Of a DNA stretch of 57,150 nt, positions 7,342-16,357 are shown one piece after another. Numbering within the stretch: position 1 is the stretch's first letter; every line of letters starts with the position of its first letter. The position numbers and the translations under genes were made by a program. The stretch comes from Verrucomicrobiota bacterium (GTDB lineage Bacteria > Verrucomicrobiota > Verrucomicrobiia > Verrucomicrobiales > Verrucomicrobiaceae), in assembly GCA_009885695.1 (NCBI GenBank), contig VFKE01000115.1, positions 1-57,150 on the forward strand, read 5' to 3'. The notes beneath the pieces are model-generated. The model did no database searches. It was not told the DNA's origin and worked only from the letters and a program-made list of their open reading frames with translations.

Positions 7342-8099
7342 CCACGCCAGCCTCCGTTAACCTCGATGGTCTGCCCGGTGACATAGCTCGCGAGAGGCGA
7401 GCAAAGGAACAGCGCCACCTCCGCGACCTCGCGGGTCTCGCCGAAGCGCTTCAGCGGCACATTTTTTAGCATGTCCGCGCGCACGGTTTCAGGAATCGTA
7501 TCCGCCATCGCGGTGCTGATGACGCCGGGCGCGATGGCATTGGCACGAATATTCCGTTTTGCGCCTTCGTGGCTGAGCACGCGAGTCAATGCGAGCACGC
7601 CTCCCTTCGCCGCCGCATAGTTCGCCTGACCAAAAAATCCCTGAAGTGCCGCGATGCTGCCCATGTTCACGATGGCACCACCATCACGCATGATCTCCAG
7701 GGCGAACTTGCAGCAGTGAAACACTCCATTGAGATCAACATCAAGCACTGCCTTCCATTCATCGAGTGACATTTTCGCAATGGTGCGATCACGAATGATG
7801 GCCGCGTTGTTGATGAGAAAATCCAGGCTGCCGCACTTTTGACGGACAGTTTGCATCATGGCCTGCACCGCGTCCGCCTGCGACACATCCGCGGCGATGA
7901 CGTGCGCGCTGCCCGGGCGCGCCGCATTGAGTCCGGCAGCAACCCCGTCTGCGTCAGTGCGGGTCGTTCCCATATCTGGGTGATTCAGCATGATCGTCGC
8001 GCCCGCCGAGTGAAAGGTCCGCGCCATCTGTGCGCCAATGCCCTGCGATGCACCGGTAACCAGCGCGACTTTTCCAGTGAGATCAATTCCATAACTCAT
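7338..8099 (-). CDS. Short-chain dehydrogenase (3-hydroxybutyrate / 3-oxoacyl type)
   Basis: A 253-residue SDR with a Rossmann fold. The cofactor motif TGASQGIG is at 15-22, the structural NNAA follows, and the catalytic set is Ser in NMGSIAALQ with YAAAK. The C-terminal GQTIEVNGGW is typical of FabG/PhaB-like enzymes. The ATG at 8097-8099 was preferred to a TTG six codons upstream. It is the first gene of the operon with CoA-transferase and thiolase. By context it could oxidise 3-hydroxybutyrate to acetoacetate or reduce acetoacetyl-CoA; sequence alone does not separate these, nor NAD from NADP. Confidence 0.87.
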   Translation of the reverse strand: MSYGIDLTGKVALVTGASQGIGAQMARTFHSAGATIMLNHPDMGTTRTDADGVAAGLNAARPGSAHVIAADVSQADAVQAMMQTVRQKCGSLDFLINNAAIIRDRTIAKMSLDEWKAVLDVDLNGVFHCCKFALEIMRDGGAIVNMGSIAALQGFFGQANYAAAKGGVLALTRVLSHEGAKRNIRANAIAPGVISTAMADTIPETVRADMLKNVPLKRFGETREVAEVALFLCSPLASYVTGQTIEVNGGWRG

Positions 8100-8350
8100 G
8101 ATCACCCACTTGAACAATACCGCGGCGCGGTGTCAATCTTTGATCGAACACAAATGGACGGCAGCACCCTTCGACGGCAGAAATGCTGGCATTCCAACCG
8201 TAGCCACGACAATCGCTTCGCGGCTGCGCACCCGTCGTGTCACTCTGCGCGGTTCCATCAACCGCGCTTCGCTGTCGCGCAGAATTCGGTGCGCGCCCGC
8301 AAATCAGGGTTGTTTGTGGCACAAACTGCGCAAACAATCTGGTCACACCC

Positions 8351-9661
8351 ATGCGCTCCGCCGCCGTTCAAATCGTGCAAACTCTCGTTCAAGCCGGTCA
8401 CCAGGCCGTCTTCGCCGGCGGTTGCGTGCGCGATATGCTGCGTGGTGTGGAGCCGAAGGACTATGACATCGCCACCAGCGCGCGGCCCAAACAAGTGCAG
8501 GCTCTCTTCGCAAAGTCCTTTTCCATAGGCGCTCACTTCGGTGTGATCATCGTGGTCGCGGACGGACACCCGTTCGAAATCGCCACCTTTCGGCGCGACG
8601 GAATCTATACCGACGCCCGCCGGCCCGACTCCGTGGAGTTCACCGACGCGGAGGAGGATGCCAAGAGGCGCGATTTCACCGTAAACGGATTGTTCTTCGA
8701 TCCGCTCAAGGATGAAGTGCTGGATTATGTCGGCGGTCGAGCAGACCTCGACAAGAAAATCCTGCGGGCCATCGGCGATCCAGCCGCGCGCTTCCAGGAA
8801 GATCATCTCCGTCTGCTGCGCGCGGTGCGCTTCGCGACGACACTTGAATTTACCATCGAAGAACACACCTTCCGCGCCATCTGCGAATCGAGCGCCGGGA
8901 TCAGGACGATCAGTGCGGAACGCATCCGTGACGAGCTCTCCCGCATCCTCCTGCATCCAACTCGCGTGCGCGGCTTCGACCTGCTGGTGGACACCGGCCT
9001 GATGAAGGAAATTCTGCCTGAGATTATGCGGCTCAAGGGTTGCGAGCAGCCTCCGCAGTTTCATCCGGAAGGCGATGTTTTCGTCCACACCCGGACAATG
9101 CTGGGAATGCTGCCGCCGGACGCATCACTGCCGCTCGTTTTATCAGTGTTGTTTCATGACATCGCCAAGCCCGCGACATTCGCGGTGGATGACACGGGCC
9201 GCATCCGTTTCAACAACCACGACAAACTCGGCGCGCAGATGACGGAGGAAATCCTGCGGCGGTTAAAATTCCCCAACGCCATCATCAGCCCCACCGTAGA
9301 TGCCGTGGACAATCACATGGTCTTCAAGGACGTGAAGCAGATGCGCGTTTCCCGGCTCAAGCGCTTTCTTGCTCGTCCGACGATCGAGGAAGAACTCGAA
9401 CTGCACCGCGTGGACTGCTCCAGCAGCCATGCCATGCTGGACAACTATGAGTTCCTCCGCGCGAAACAGGCCGAGTTCGCCGCTCAACCTGAACCTCTGA
9501 TTCCGAAGCCGCTCATCAACGGACACGATCTCATCTCCCTCGGTTTCGCGCCTGGCCCCAAAATTCGCGAAATGCTGAACGGGGTGCAGAATCTTCAACT
9601 CGAAGGCACCCTGCGCACGCGGGACGAAGCGCTGGAATGGGTGACAAATCAGACCCGATGA
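8351..9661 (+). CDS. CCA-adding / poly(A) polymerase family nucleotidyltransferase with HD domain
   Basis: A 436-residue class II nucleotidyltransferase. The head has FAGGCVRDML, the metal-binding pair Asp37/Asp39 in KDYDIATSARP, then RRDFTVNGLFFD and RFQEDHLRLLRAVRFA in the neck. The C-terminal part carries an HD motif (LFHDIAKPATF) as in HD-containing CCA enzymes. It probably completes or repairs tRNA 3' CCA ends; since the one tRNA gene in view encodes CCA, a repair role is likely. The ATG at 8351 precedes the fold directly; the 38 residues upstream in frame are not family-like. The 250 bases between it and the divergent SDR gene contain only a possible decayed repeat near 8200-8235. Confidence 0.88.
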   Translation: MRSAAVQIVQTLVQAGHQAVFAGGCVRDMLRGVEPKDYDIATSARPKQVQALFAKSFSIGAHFGVIIVVADGHPFEIATFRRDGIYTDARRPDSVEFTDAEEDAKRRDFTVNGLFFDPLKDEVLDYVGGRADLDKKILRAIGDPAARFQEDHLRLLRAVRFATTLEFTIEEHTFRAICESSAGIRTISAERIRDELSRILLHPTRVRGFDLLVDTGLMKEILPEIMRLKGCEQPPQFHPEGDVFVHTRTMLGMLPPDASLPLVLSVLFHDIAKPATFAVDDTGRIRFNNHDKLGAQMTEEILRRLKFPNAIISPTVDAVDNHMVFKDVKQMRVSRLKRFLARPTIEEELELHRVDCSSSHAMLDNYEFLRAKQAEFAAQPEPLIPKPLINGHDLISLGFAPGPKIREMLNGVQNLQLEGTLRTRDEALEWVTNQTR

Positions 9662-9732
9662 AGCAATCCCGCGCTGCAAATATTTTTCAAATTAAAGCTT
9701 GTTCACTGTGGTGACCACCCGATAACTCGTGA

Positions 9733-10527
9733 ATGAAACGATACATTGCCTCCGTCGGTGCCCTCACAGCCACGCTGCTGTTGTCGGCTTGTTTTGAAAT
9801 GTCATCTGTCGTGACCGTCAACAAAAACGGCACCGGCACCATCGATGAGACCGTGCTCGTCGGCGCGCAACTAAAGGCCATGATGGCCTCCATGCCTGCC
9901 GATGCTGGCGGACAGGGCGGGCCGAACATGAAGGACCTGGTGCCCGACAAGGCCAAAGCCGAGGAGCGCGCCATGAAGCTCGGTGAAGGCGTGACCGTGA
10001 AATCACACGAACCCGTGACGATGCCCGACGGACGCGAAGGCGTGAAGGTCACCTACGCCGTGGCCGATATCAACAAGCTCAAATACCAGCCCTTCGACTC
10101 CAAGGGCGGCGAAGGTGCCGAATCGAAGCCGATCACTTTTGCGCTCAGCGGAGACACGCTGAAAGTCTCCATGCCGCCCGACAAGCCGAAGGATAAATCA
10201 GTCCCAGAAAAGCCAAAAATACCCGCCGAACAGATGCATGCGCAGTTGGCGATGATGAAGCCGATGTTTGCCGGCATGCGCATGGCTGTCCAAATCAAGG
10301 GCGGAAGCGGGATCGCTAGCAGCGACGCCTCCAACCTGAGCAGTGACACTGTGACCATCATGGACATCCAGTTCGACAAGATCATGGAGAAACCCGAGGT
10401 CTTCGGTAAGTTCATGGAGACAGCCGACGACAAGAGCCTGACCCCGGCCCAGGTCGCCGAACAGTTCAAGGGCGTGGACGGCATCAAGGTCGAGGGCAAG
10501 GAGAAGATCACGATCAAGCTGAAGTGA
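9733..10527 (+). CDS. Conserved-type lipoprotein of unknown function
   Basis: A 264-residue exported lipoprotein. The N-terminus MKRYIASVGALTATLLLSAC is a signal peptide with a lipobox and lipidated Cys20. The mature part opens with SSVVTVNKNGTGTIDETV, a beta-hairpin-like stretch, and contains many Met, Lys and Asp residues without a recognised enzyme motif. The opening motif resembles secreted proteins that report a trace of a polypeptide with a GTG turn, but I cannot name the family. It is a single gene closed by a strong terminator 30 bases downstream, probably on the periplasmic side of a membrane. Confidence 0.75.
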   Translation: MKRYIASVGALTATLLLSACFEMSSVVTVNKNGTGTIDETVLVGAQLKAMMASMPADAGGQGGPNMKDLVPDKAKAEERAMKLGEGVTVKSHEPVTMPDGREGVKVTYAVADINKLKYQPFDSKGGEGAESKPITFALSGDTLKVSMPPDKPKDKSVPEKPKIPAEQMHAQLAMMKPMFAGMRMAVQIKGGSGIASSDASNLSSDTVTIMDIQFDKIMEKPEVFGKFMETADDKSLTPAQVAEQFKGVDGIKVEGKEKITIKLK

Positions 10528-10557
10528 GAGGCTGGGAACTGATTCTCCAAGAAATCC

Positions 10558-10587
10558 AAAGGCCGGAGCTCAGACTCCGGCCTTTTT
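10558..10587 (+). terminator. Rho-independent terminator
   Basis: GGCCGGAG (10561-10568) pairs perfectly with CTCCGGCC (10575-10582) around a 6-base loop, with AAA before and TTTTT after. It follows the lipoprotein gene by 30 bases and is one of the clearest terminators in the window. It lies just before REP copy B. Confidence 0.9.
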
Positions 10588-10600
10588 CATTTTCGCCATT

Positions 10601-10706
10601 GTAGCCGTGCTTGTGAAAGCGCGGGATTCTGTTCGGCGGACCAAACCACATACAACCATTCTCCCGGCGTTTTCGCTTCGCGGCTGCGCAACACGAACAC
10701 GGCTAC
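10601..10706. repeat. REP/BIME element, copy B (diverged)
   Basis: A GTAG-headed hairpin at 10601-10626 (CCGTGCTT...AAGCGCGG) faces an inverted, longer arm at 10662-10706. That arm contains GCTTCGCGGCTGCGCAACAC, also found at 57001-57021. The outer TTAGAGC ends are not visible. It lies between the convergent lipoprotein gene, after its terminator, and the receiver-phosphatase gene. Confidence 0.65.
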
Positions 10707-10766
10707 ACCAGAACGATTGGCGGAGCAGCCACCCCGCCGCCCGGTTTCCCTGAGCGGCGGCGCGTT

Positions 10767-11993
10767 TCATTGCGCCGCGCCACCCCATTCCACAGAGACC
10801 AGGCAAACGTCATCGTCAAAAGCACGCGAGGCGGAGAAGTTGAGCGCTTCCCCGACAAGTTCTCGCAGCAGTTCAACGGACGGATGCCGGAGCCGCTGAC
10901 GCACGGCACCGATCAGGCGATCGAGCCCGAACTCCTCGCCGGAGACGTCAGTCACTTCGCGGATTCCGTCGGTGTAGAGTAGAATGAGGTCGCCGGGGCT
11001 GAGTTTCTTTTCCGTGACGGGATACTCGGATTTTTCGAGCAGGCCAAGCACGGCCCCCGGGGGTTCGTTACCAGCGTAGATGCGTTCCACTGCGGCCGCA
11101 TCGCGACGCAACAGAAGCGGACTGGGATGCCCCGCGGTGGCGAAGGAAACCCGCGCGTTCGCGGCGTCCGCGACCATGTAGAACGCTGTGGCAAACATGG
11201 TGGAGCCGGTCTGCCGCAGCACCTTGACCAGACCTTGATTGATCTGGGCGAGAAATCGTCCTGGCTGCGTGGCGGCCGGTTTGCATTCTTCCAGCAGACC
11301 GCGAATGAGCGTGGTCACGAGCGCGGCGCGCACCCCGTGGCCCATGACATCGCAGATGAAGACGCCCGCCTGCGAATCGGAAAGGGGCAGGACGTCAAAA
11401 AAATCGCCGCTCACTTCGCTCGACGGCTGGAAGATATGGTGAAAGCGAAGCCGGCTGGCTTCCAGCGTGGATCCGCTGGGGAAGCGCGGATATTGCCGCG
11501 GGAGGAACGCGAGCTGGAACTCACGCGCGAGATTGAGATCCTCCTGAAGCTGCTCATTGCGCAGCCGCAGCTCCTCCTGCGCGTGCTTGCGCTCGATGGC
11601 GTAGCGCATGGCCCGCACGAGCAGGTCGCTGTCCGCGCGGCCCTTCACCAGGTAATCCTGCGCGCCCTTCTGCACGGTGACGATGGCCACGTCTTCGTCA
11701 TTCAACCCGCTGAGAACGATGGTGGCCACCTGCGGCGCATGAGCGTGGAAGTAAAGAAACGTGTCCAGCCCGCGGCTTTCCGGGAGGCCGAGATCCAGCA
11801 GCACCACATCGAAGTTCTCCCGGCGCAACAGCGCCAGCGCGGCGTTGCGGGACTCGACGTGTGTCAGCTTGAATTGCGAGGAGGCTGAATCCCTCAAGGC
11901 TTCGCGCAGCAGCAACGCGTCCGCGGGATTGTCCTCCACGAGCAGCACGCGAATCGGTGCCGGAGCATTGGAACTGGTGAGGGTGTTGTCCAT
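10767..11993 (-). CDS. Response regulator with PP2C (SpoIIE/RsbU) phosphatase output
   Basis: A 408-residue cytoplasmic protein. Residues 14-130 are a receiver with the acidic pocket VEDN and phospho-acceptor Asp67 in VLLDLGLPES. A coiled-coil linker (about 135-165, RKHAQEELRLRNEQLQEDL) leads to a SpoIIE-type phosphatase with metal-binding aspartates in SGDFFDV and ICDVMGHG, then ATAGHPSPLL, LLYTDGIREV and DDDVCLVSVEW. Such proteins dephosphorylate anti-anti-sigma or similar targets when phosphorylated. It is the last of three genes with a histidine kinase and a single-domain receiver, 41 bases downstream of the latter. No STAS or RsbW partner is seen nearby. Confidence 0.9.
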   Translation of the reverse strand: MDNTLTSSNAPAPIRVLLVEDNPADALLLREALRDSASSQFKLTHVESRNAALALLRRENFDVVLLDLGLPESRGLDTFLYFHAHAPQVATIVLSGLNDEDVAIVTVQKGAQDYLVKGRADSDLLVRAMRYAIERKHAQEELRLRNEQLQEDLNLAREFQLAFLPRQYPRFPSGSTLEASRLRFHHIFQPSSEVSGDFFDVLPLSDSQAGVFICDVMGHGVRAALVTTLIRGLLEECKPAATQPGRFLAQINQGLVKVLRQTGSTMFATAFYMVADAANARVSFATAGHPSPLLLRRDAAAVERIYAGNEPPGAVLGLLEKSEYPVTEKKLSPGDLILLYTDGIREVTDVSGEEFGLDRLIGAVRQRLRHPSVELLRELVGEALNFSASRAFDDDVCLVSVEWGGAAQ

Positions 11994-12034
11994 GGCATGA
12001 AGTCATCGCACATCCATCTCGATCCACCGCGACC

Positions 12035-12475
12035 TCACTCCGGCGGCAGCGTGACCACCGTGAACCAGAAATCCTTGATGGCCAGCACCACTTCTACAAA
12101 ACCGGAAAAATCCACCGGCTTGGTGATGTAGCAGTTCGCATGCAGACCGTAGGCGCGCAGCACGTCCTCCTCGCGCTTGGAGGTTGTCAAAATCACGACG
12201 GGGATGCATTTCAACGCATCGTCCGCCTTGATTTCTGCGAGGACTTCGCGGCCGTCTTTGCGCGGCATGTTCAAGTCCAGCAGGATCAGGTCGGGACGCG
12301 GCGCATCCGCATGCTTGCCTTGCCTGCGAAGAAACTCCATCGCCTCCACGCCATCCTCGACCACGTGCAGATTGTTGTGCAATTTCGCCTGCGCGAGGCA
12401 CTCGCGCGTCATCAGCGCGTCAGTAGGGCTGTCCTCCGCCAACAACAACTCGATTGGTCGCAAGACGTCGTTCAT
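12035..12475 (-). CDS. Single-domain response regulator, Rcp1-like
   Basis: A 146-residue receiver without an output domain. It has the acidic pair in [10 protein letters not shown], phospho-acceptor Asp67 in [13 protein letters not shown], the conserved Thr in VVILTTS and Lys in CYITKPVDF. The length and the [12 protein letters not shown] segment fit the Rcp1 group that partners phytochrome-like kinases. Its ATG overlaps the kinase stop as ATGA (12472-12475), which suggests coupled translation and a dedicated pair. It probably relays phosphate or acts by protein contact. Confidence 0.9.
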   Translation of the reverse strand: MNDVLRPIELLLAEDSPTDALMTRECLAQAKLHNNLHVVEDGVEAMEFLRRQGKHADAPRPDLILLDLNMPRKDGREVLAEIKADDALKCIPVVILTTSKREEDVLRAYGLHANCYITKPVDFSGFVEVVLAIKDFWFTVVTLPPE

Positions 12476-14472
12476 GGCAGAGCACTCCCCTTGGCATGGG
12501 GAATTGTAAAGTAAAAAGTTGACCCCTTGCCCGCCGCAGACTCCACCCAGATGCGCCCGCCGTGCCGTTCGACGATTTTCTTGCACAGTGCCAGTCCAAT
12601 CCCGGTGCCGGAATACTTGCCGCGGCTGTGCAGGCGCTGGAAGAGCACGAAGATGCGCTCGAAGTATTGCGGCTCGATGCCAATGCCGTTGTCGCTCACG
12701 GAGAAGAGCCATGCGTCTCCCTCGCGCCGCGCGCCGACGTGGACGAACGGTGCCTGCTCACCCCGATATTTGATCGCGTTGCCGATGAGATTTAGCAGCA
12801 ACTGCCCCATCTGCGTGCGATCGGCGACGATTTCCGGCAACGGATCGTGCGTGACAAGCGCGACAGATTCGGTGACCGCGACCGCGAGATTTGCGAGCGT
12901 GGTTTGAAACACATCCTCGCAGCTCACCGGCTCGAACGGCCGGCCCTTCGTGCTCACCCGCGAATAGGTCAGCAGGTCGTTGATGAGTGTGCGCATGCGC
13001 GTCGCGCCTTCGACGATGTGCTTCATCAGTTCACGTGCGCCCTCATCCAACTGGCCCTGGCACCGGCGCTGCAGCAACTCCACACACCCCGACACCGCGC
13101 GCACCGGCTCCTGAAGATCGTGCGACGCGACGTAGGCGAAAATCTCCAGTTCCTTGTTCGACCGCTCCAGCGCAGCCGCCGTTACCTTTAGCGCCAGCTC
13201 TGCTTGTTTGCGATCCGTCACGTCCAAGCACACTCCCGCCATGTGCACGGGCCGCCCTTCTGCATCCGGATACACCTTGCCCCGTGAAACGAGGAATCGA
13301 ACACTGCCATCCGGCCAGACCACGCGAAATTCGTCATCCAGTTCATCGCCCGTCTGCGTGCAGCGGGTGAGCGCCTCAGACAGTTGCAGCCAGTCGTCGG
13401 GATGCACGATCTGCTGAAAGTTTTTCAGCCCTCCAATATACGTCTCCGTTGTCAAGCCAAAGAGCCGCGGAAGATAGGCATCGGAACTGGATACATCCGT
13501 CTCCATATTCCAGACCCACGTGCCTATCCTTGCGGAGACCAGGGCGAGGTCGAGCCGGTCCCTGCTTTCCTGCAATGACTCCTCCGCAGACCTGCGCGCG
13601 ATGTCCAGACGATGAAGCGCCAGCGCATTCCATGTGATCAATCCAGCAAACACCGCGACGATGACTGTCGTCAGCATCGCTATTCCGAGCGCCGTGCCAT
13701 ACAGTCCGTGCACCTGTCCCTCCAGCCGCAGCCATGCCAGCAGGACCGGGATCACAATCGCCGCCGGCAGCAGTCGGCGCGCCATCACGCCACCCGCACT
13801 GTCGGCGGTAACCACGGCGACCATGCCGCGTTCCGGATGCGCGAGCAGAATGCCCGCCGACAAAATCAGAAAAGTCACTGCCGTATACAAAGCCATCCCG
13901 GCGGAGCGAAGCTCGGGTATCCCGAAAAAGAGCGCCGGTTCCTCTAAAATATGTCCGATCAGGGCGAGCCCGGACAAAGCCGCCACCGGCAGCAGCAGCC
14001 AAGCAGACGCACGAGGCGAGCGGCCAACGTGCAGGAGGAGCAGGGACGCCCCGACAAAAACCAGATTGCACGCCGTCATGAAGGACACCCGCAGGGGGCT
14101 GAATGGTGTGTCGCGAAGAAACGTCGCATGAAGCAGCCAGTCCTCCACAGGGAAACTGCGTCCCGCCGCATACTCTGAAAGCGAAAGCAATCCGGCTCCC
14201 GTCACCAGGACCGCGCAGACCGTGGCAACTCCCGTCATCTTGGCGTGACGCGTCTCCGCTGTTAGCCACCACATGGAAAAACCCGCAAGAATAAGCGGCA
14301 CCGCCGTCCTGATCTTCATCTCCGCCAGCCCTGGCATGATGCTCTTCAACACCGAAATGTCGAACATCCAGCCCATCAGCACCAAGCAGCCCGCCGCCAT
14401 CGTCATGCCCGCTGCAACCCTTGAGGCTGCCTTCAACGCGCAAATTCGCTGGAGATTTTGCCTCGTGTTCAT
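12472..14472 (-). CDS. Membrane-bound PAS sensor histidine kinase
   Basis: A 666-residue kinase. The first 290 residues contain about eight hydrophobic segments, a MASE-like membrane sensor. A PAS domain spans about 303-425 ([11 protein letters not shown] ... [12 protein letters not shown]). The phospho-accepting His451 is in [12 protein letters not shown]. The ATPase has [17 protein letters not shown] and [20 protein letters not shown] is typical of phytochrome-like and related kinases paired with Rcp1-type receivers. It is the first gene of the three-gene signalling operon. There is no visible chromophore domain, so the signal is unknown; the membrane part may sense a lipid-soluble or envelope cue. 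Confidence 0.9.
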   Translation of the reverse strand: MNTRQNLQRICALKAASRVAAGMTMAAGCLVLMGWMFDISVLKSIMPGLAEMKIRTAVPLILAGFSMWWLTAETRHAKMTGVATVCAVLVTGAGLLSLSEYAAGRSFPVEDWLLHATFLRDTPFSPLRVSFMTACNLVFVGASLLLLHVGRSPRASAWLLLPVAALSGLALIGHILEEPALFFGIPELRSAGMALYTAVTFLILSAGILLAHPERGMVAVVTADSAGGVMARRLLPAAIVIPVLLAWLRLEGQVHGLYGTALGIAMLTTVIVAVFAGLITWNALALHRLDIARRSAEESLQESRDRLDLALVSARIGTWVWNMETDVSSSDAYLPRLFGLTTETYIGGLKNFQQIVHPDDWLQLSEALTRCTQTGDELDDEFRVVWPDGSVRFLVSRGKVYPDAEGRPVHMAGVCLDVTDRKQAELALKVTAAALERSNKELEIFAYVASHDLQEPVRAVSGCVELLQRRCQGQLDEGARELMKHIVEGATRMRTLINDLLTYSRVSTKGRPFEPVSCEDVFQTTLANLAVAVTESVALVTHDPLPEIVADRTQMGQLLLNLIGNAIKYRGEQAPFVHVGARREGDAWLFSVSDNGIGIEPQYFERIFVLFQRLHSRGKYSGTGIGLALCKKIVERHGGRIWVESAAGKGSTFYFTIPHAKGSALP

Positions 14473-14618
14473 GACCTGGACTGTCTTGTCCCGACGGAAA
14501 ATACAAACCCCCGCGGGCGACCATTGTTCAATTAATCATCGCACAAATCCCTGTGGCTGCCAGGAAATCTTGGCGGCGGGACACGGGATCAATGCCCGTC
14601 ACTCCCCTGCGCCGGCAG

Positions 14619-15596
14619 TCATGGAATCAGCCACCCCGCCACATCCTTTGCAAAATAAGTGAGGATCATGTCCGCGCCCGCACGGCGGATGCCGATCAAC
14701 GTTTCCAACACGACTTTTTTCTCGTCAATCCAGCCGCTCGCAGCGGCGGACTTGATCATCAGATATTCGCCGCTCACTTGATAAGCCGCAATGGGCAGTG
14801 GCGTGACCTGCCGGAGCCGGTGGATGATATCGAGATACGGCGTCGCTGGCTTCACCATGAGAATGTCCGCACCTTCGGCCTCGTCGATCTTCGCCTCGCG
14901 CTCGGCTTCACGGGCATTCGCGGGGTCCATCTGATAGGTTTTTTTGTCGCCGGAGCGCGGAGCGGAATCGAGTGCACCACGGAACGGACCGTAATACGCA
15001 CTGGCATATTTCGCTGCGTAGGAAAGTATCGAGACCTCGGTGAACGACTCCATGTCAAGGGCTTCACGAATTGCGGCAATCCGCCCGTCCATCATGTCGC
15101 TGGGTGCCACGATATCCGCTCCAGCCTTCGCATGACAGAGCGCCTGCTTGCACAATGCGACCACGGTCTCGTCGTTCAAGATGCGGCCATCATCCGCGAC
15201 CAGACCATCTTGGCCGTCCGCGTTGTAGGGATCGAGGGCAATATCGGTAATCACCATCAGTGACGGATGCGCGGCCTTTAGCGCCTTGATCGCACGCGGC
15301 ACCAGTCCGTCAGGATTCCACGCTTCTTCACAGCCGCGCGTTTTCAATTTGTCCGCAATCGCCGGAAACAAAACCACCGCCGGAATGCCCAGCGCATGCG
15401 CCTCGCCAGCTTCTTTCACCAGACCATCGAGACTCCAGCGTTTGCAACTAGGCATGGAGTTGATCGGCTGATCATCTGCACCCGCATGAACAAACAAGGG
15501 GTAAATCAAGTGCGCCGCAGTCAGTTCCGTCTCGCGCACGAGATCACGCATGGCGGCTGACTTGCGGTTGCGGCGGGGGCGGATGGGGAGATTCAT
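14619..15596 (-). CDS. hemB: Delta-aminolevulinic acid dehydratase (porphobilinogen synthase)
   Basis: A 325-residue enzyme joining two 5-aminolevulinate molecules into porphobilinogen in haem and cobalamin synthesis. The active-site lysines are Lys196 (SYAAKYASAYYGPFR) and Lys249 (MVKPATPYLD). The metal region reads DIALDPYNADGQDG, the aspartate-rich version seen in Mg-type enzymes, instead of the cysteine-rich zinc site. Length is normal. It sits alone; a vapBC pair starts 7 bases upstream on the same strand and may share its transcript. Confidence 0.95.
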   Translation of the reverse strand: MNLPIRPRRNRKSAAMRDLVRETELTAAHLIYPLFVHAGADDQPINSMPSCKRWSLDGLVKEAGEAHALGIPAVVLFPAIADKLKTRGCEEAWNPDGLVPRAIKALKAAHPSLMVITDIALDPYNADGQDGLVADDGRILNDETVVALCKQALCHAKAGADIVAPSDMMDGRIAAIREALDMESFTEVSILSYAAKYASAYYGPFRGALDSAPRSGDKKTYQMDPANAREAEREAKIDEAEGADILMVKPATPYLDIIHRLRQVTPLPIAAYQVSGEYLMIKSAAASGWIDEKKVVLETLIGIRRAGADMILTYFAKDVAGWLIP

Positions 15597-15603
15597 AGTG
15601 TAT

Positions 15604-16005
15604 TCAAATCGACCAGTCGGCGAGTTTTAAACCTTTCACCCGCTTGAATTCGCGGGTGTTGTTGGTGACGAGGGTGAGATCGCGACGCAGCGCCTGGGCT
15701 GCAATCAGACGGTCATACGGCCCGATGGGAGTGCCCGCCTTCTCCAGCGTTGCACGAATCAATGCGGCTTGAATGGCATCCGACTCATCGAAAACCACAA
15801 CGTGAAATGGGTGCAAAAATTCTGTCAGCTTCTGCAGCATTTTCTCACGTGACTGACTTTTTTCACATCCAGTGCGCATCTCAAAAACTGTCACCACCGA
15901 CATACCAATCTCATCATGACGATACTGCGCCAGACGATGCGCCGTCAAAGCGGGATGGTTCTTTATGATGTAAGAACAAATGTTCGTGTCGAGCAACCAG
16001 CGCAT
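15604..16005 (-). CDS. vapC: VapC-family PIN-domain toxin
   Basis: A 133-residue PIN-domain RNase, similar to the VapC group that cuts initiator tRNA. All acidic positions are present: Asp6 (LLDTNICSY), Glu42 (VFEMRTG) and Asp98 (GPYDRLIAAQA), with LVTNNTREFKRVKGL at the end as in this group. It follows its antitoxin by three bases on the minus strand and lies 7 bases upstream of hemB, so toxin transcription may run into hemB. It appears intact, unlike the PIN gene at 2446. Confidence 0.88.
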   Translation of the reverse strand: MRWLLDTNICSYIIKNHPALTAHRLAQYRHDEIGMSVVTVFEMRTGCEKSQSREKMLQKLTEFLHPFHVVVFDESDAIQAALIRATLEKAGTPIGPYDRLIAAQALRRDLTLVTNNTREFKRVKGLKLADWSI

Positions 16006-16008
16006 GAT

Positions 16009-16320
16009 TCAATCGAAGTTGAGGTCGCGCACCTGATCGGGCCATTGCTCCCGCCCGTTGGGCATGAAGTCATCCCCCGCAGCGGTCCAGCTGTTCCACC
16101 ACTTGTCCCAATCGAATTTCTCCACCGGCTCCAGCACCACAGCCTTCCCTTCGCGCCGGATCAAAACCTCAGTGCCGGGAAAGCGAAACTCCTTCGGCAA
16201 GCGCACCGCCTGGCTGCTGCCGTTGCGGAACAACTTCGCACGCAAGCCATTGATCGCAGGCTTACGCTGCGCAGGGCGAACCGCCCTGCGCTTGGGCTTG
16301 GGCTTTGATTCCGTCTTCAT
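16009..16320 (-). CDS. vapB: VapB antitoxin, AbrB-fold type with long basic N-terminus
   Basis: A 103-residue antitoxin. The DNA-binding part is KLFRNGSSQAVRLPKEFRF then VLIRREGKAVVLEP, the swapped-hairpin AbrB fold of VapB/MazE proteins. The C-terminal part (WDKWWNSWTAAGDDF) is the likely toxin-binding tail. Unusually, about 30 Lys/Arg/Pro-rich residues precede the fold. The ATG at 16318-16320 was chosen because a sigma70-like promoter with an overlapping palindrome ends right before it. It probably represses its own operon together with VapC. Confidence 0.85.
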   Translation of the reverse strand: MKTESKPKPKRRAVRPAQRKPAINGLRAKLFRNGSSQAVRLPKEFRFPGTEVLIRREGKAVVLEPVEKFDWDKWWNSWTAAGDDFMPNGREQWPDQVRDLNFD

Positions 16321-16355
16321 GGAAAAAGTATATACTTTCTGTATAGACTCTGCAA
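16320..16355 (-). promoter_or_regulatory. vapBC promoter and palindromic operator; leaderless start
   Basis: On the minus strand, TTGCAG (16350-16355) and TATACT (16327-16332) are spaced by 17 bases, and the ATG begins 7 bases after the -10 box. Transcription would therefore start at or within one or two bases of the ATG. A near-perfect palindrome, AGTCTATAC facing GTATATACT (16327-16349), covers the spacer and the -10 box, as expected of an autorepressed TA operator. Confidence 0.6.
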
Positions 16356-16357
16356 GA

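Noticed and set aside
8200-8235. A further REP copy between the SDR and CCA-enzyme genes
   Set aside because: Only GTAGCC and a GCTTCGCGGCTGCGCA stretch match; there is no paired hairpin or terminal repeat, so at most it is a decayed fragment.
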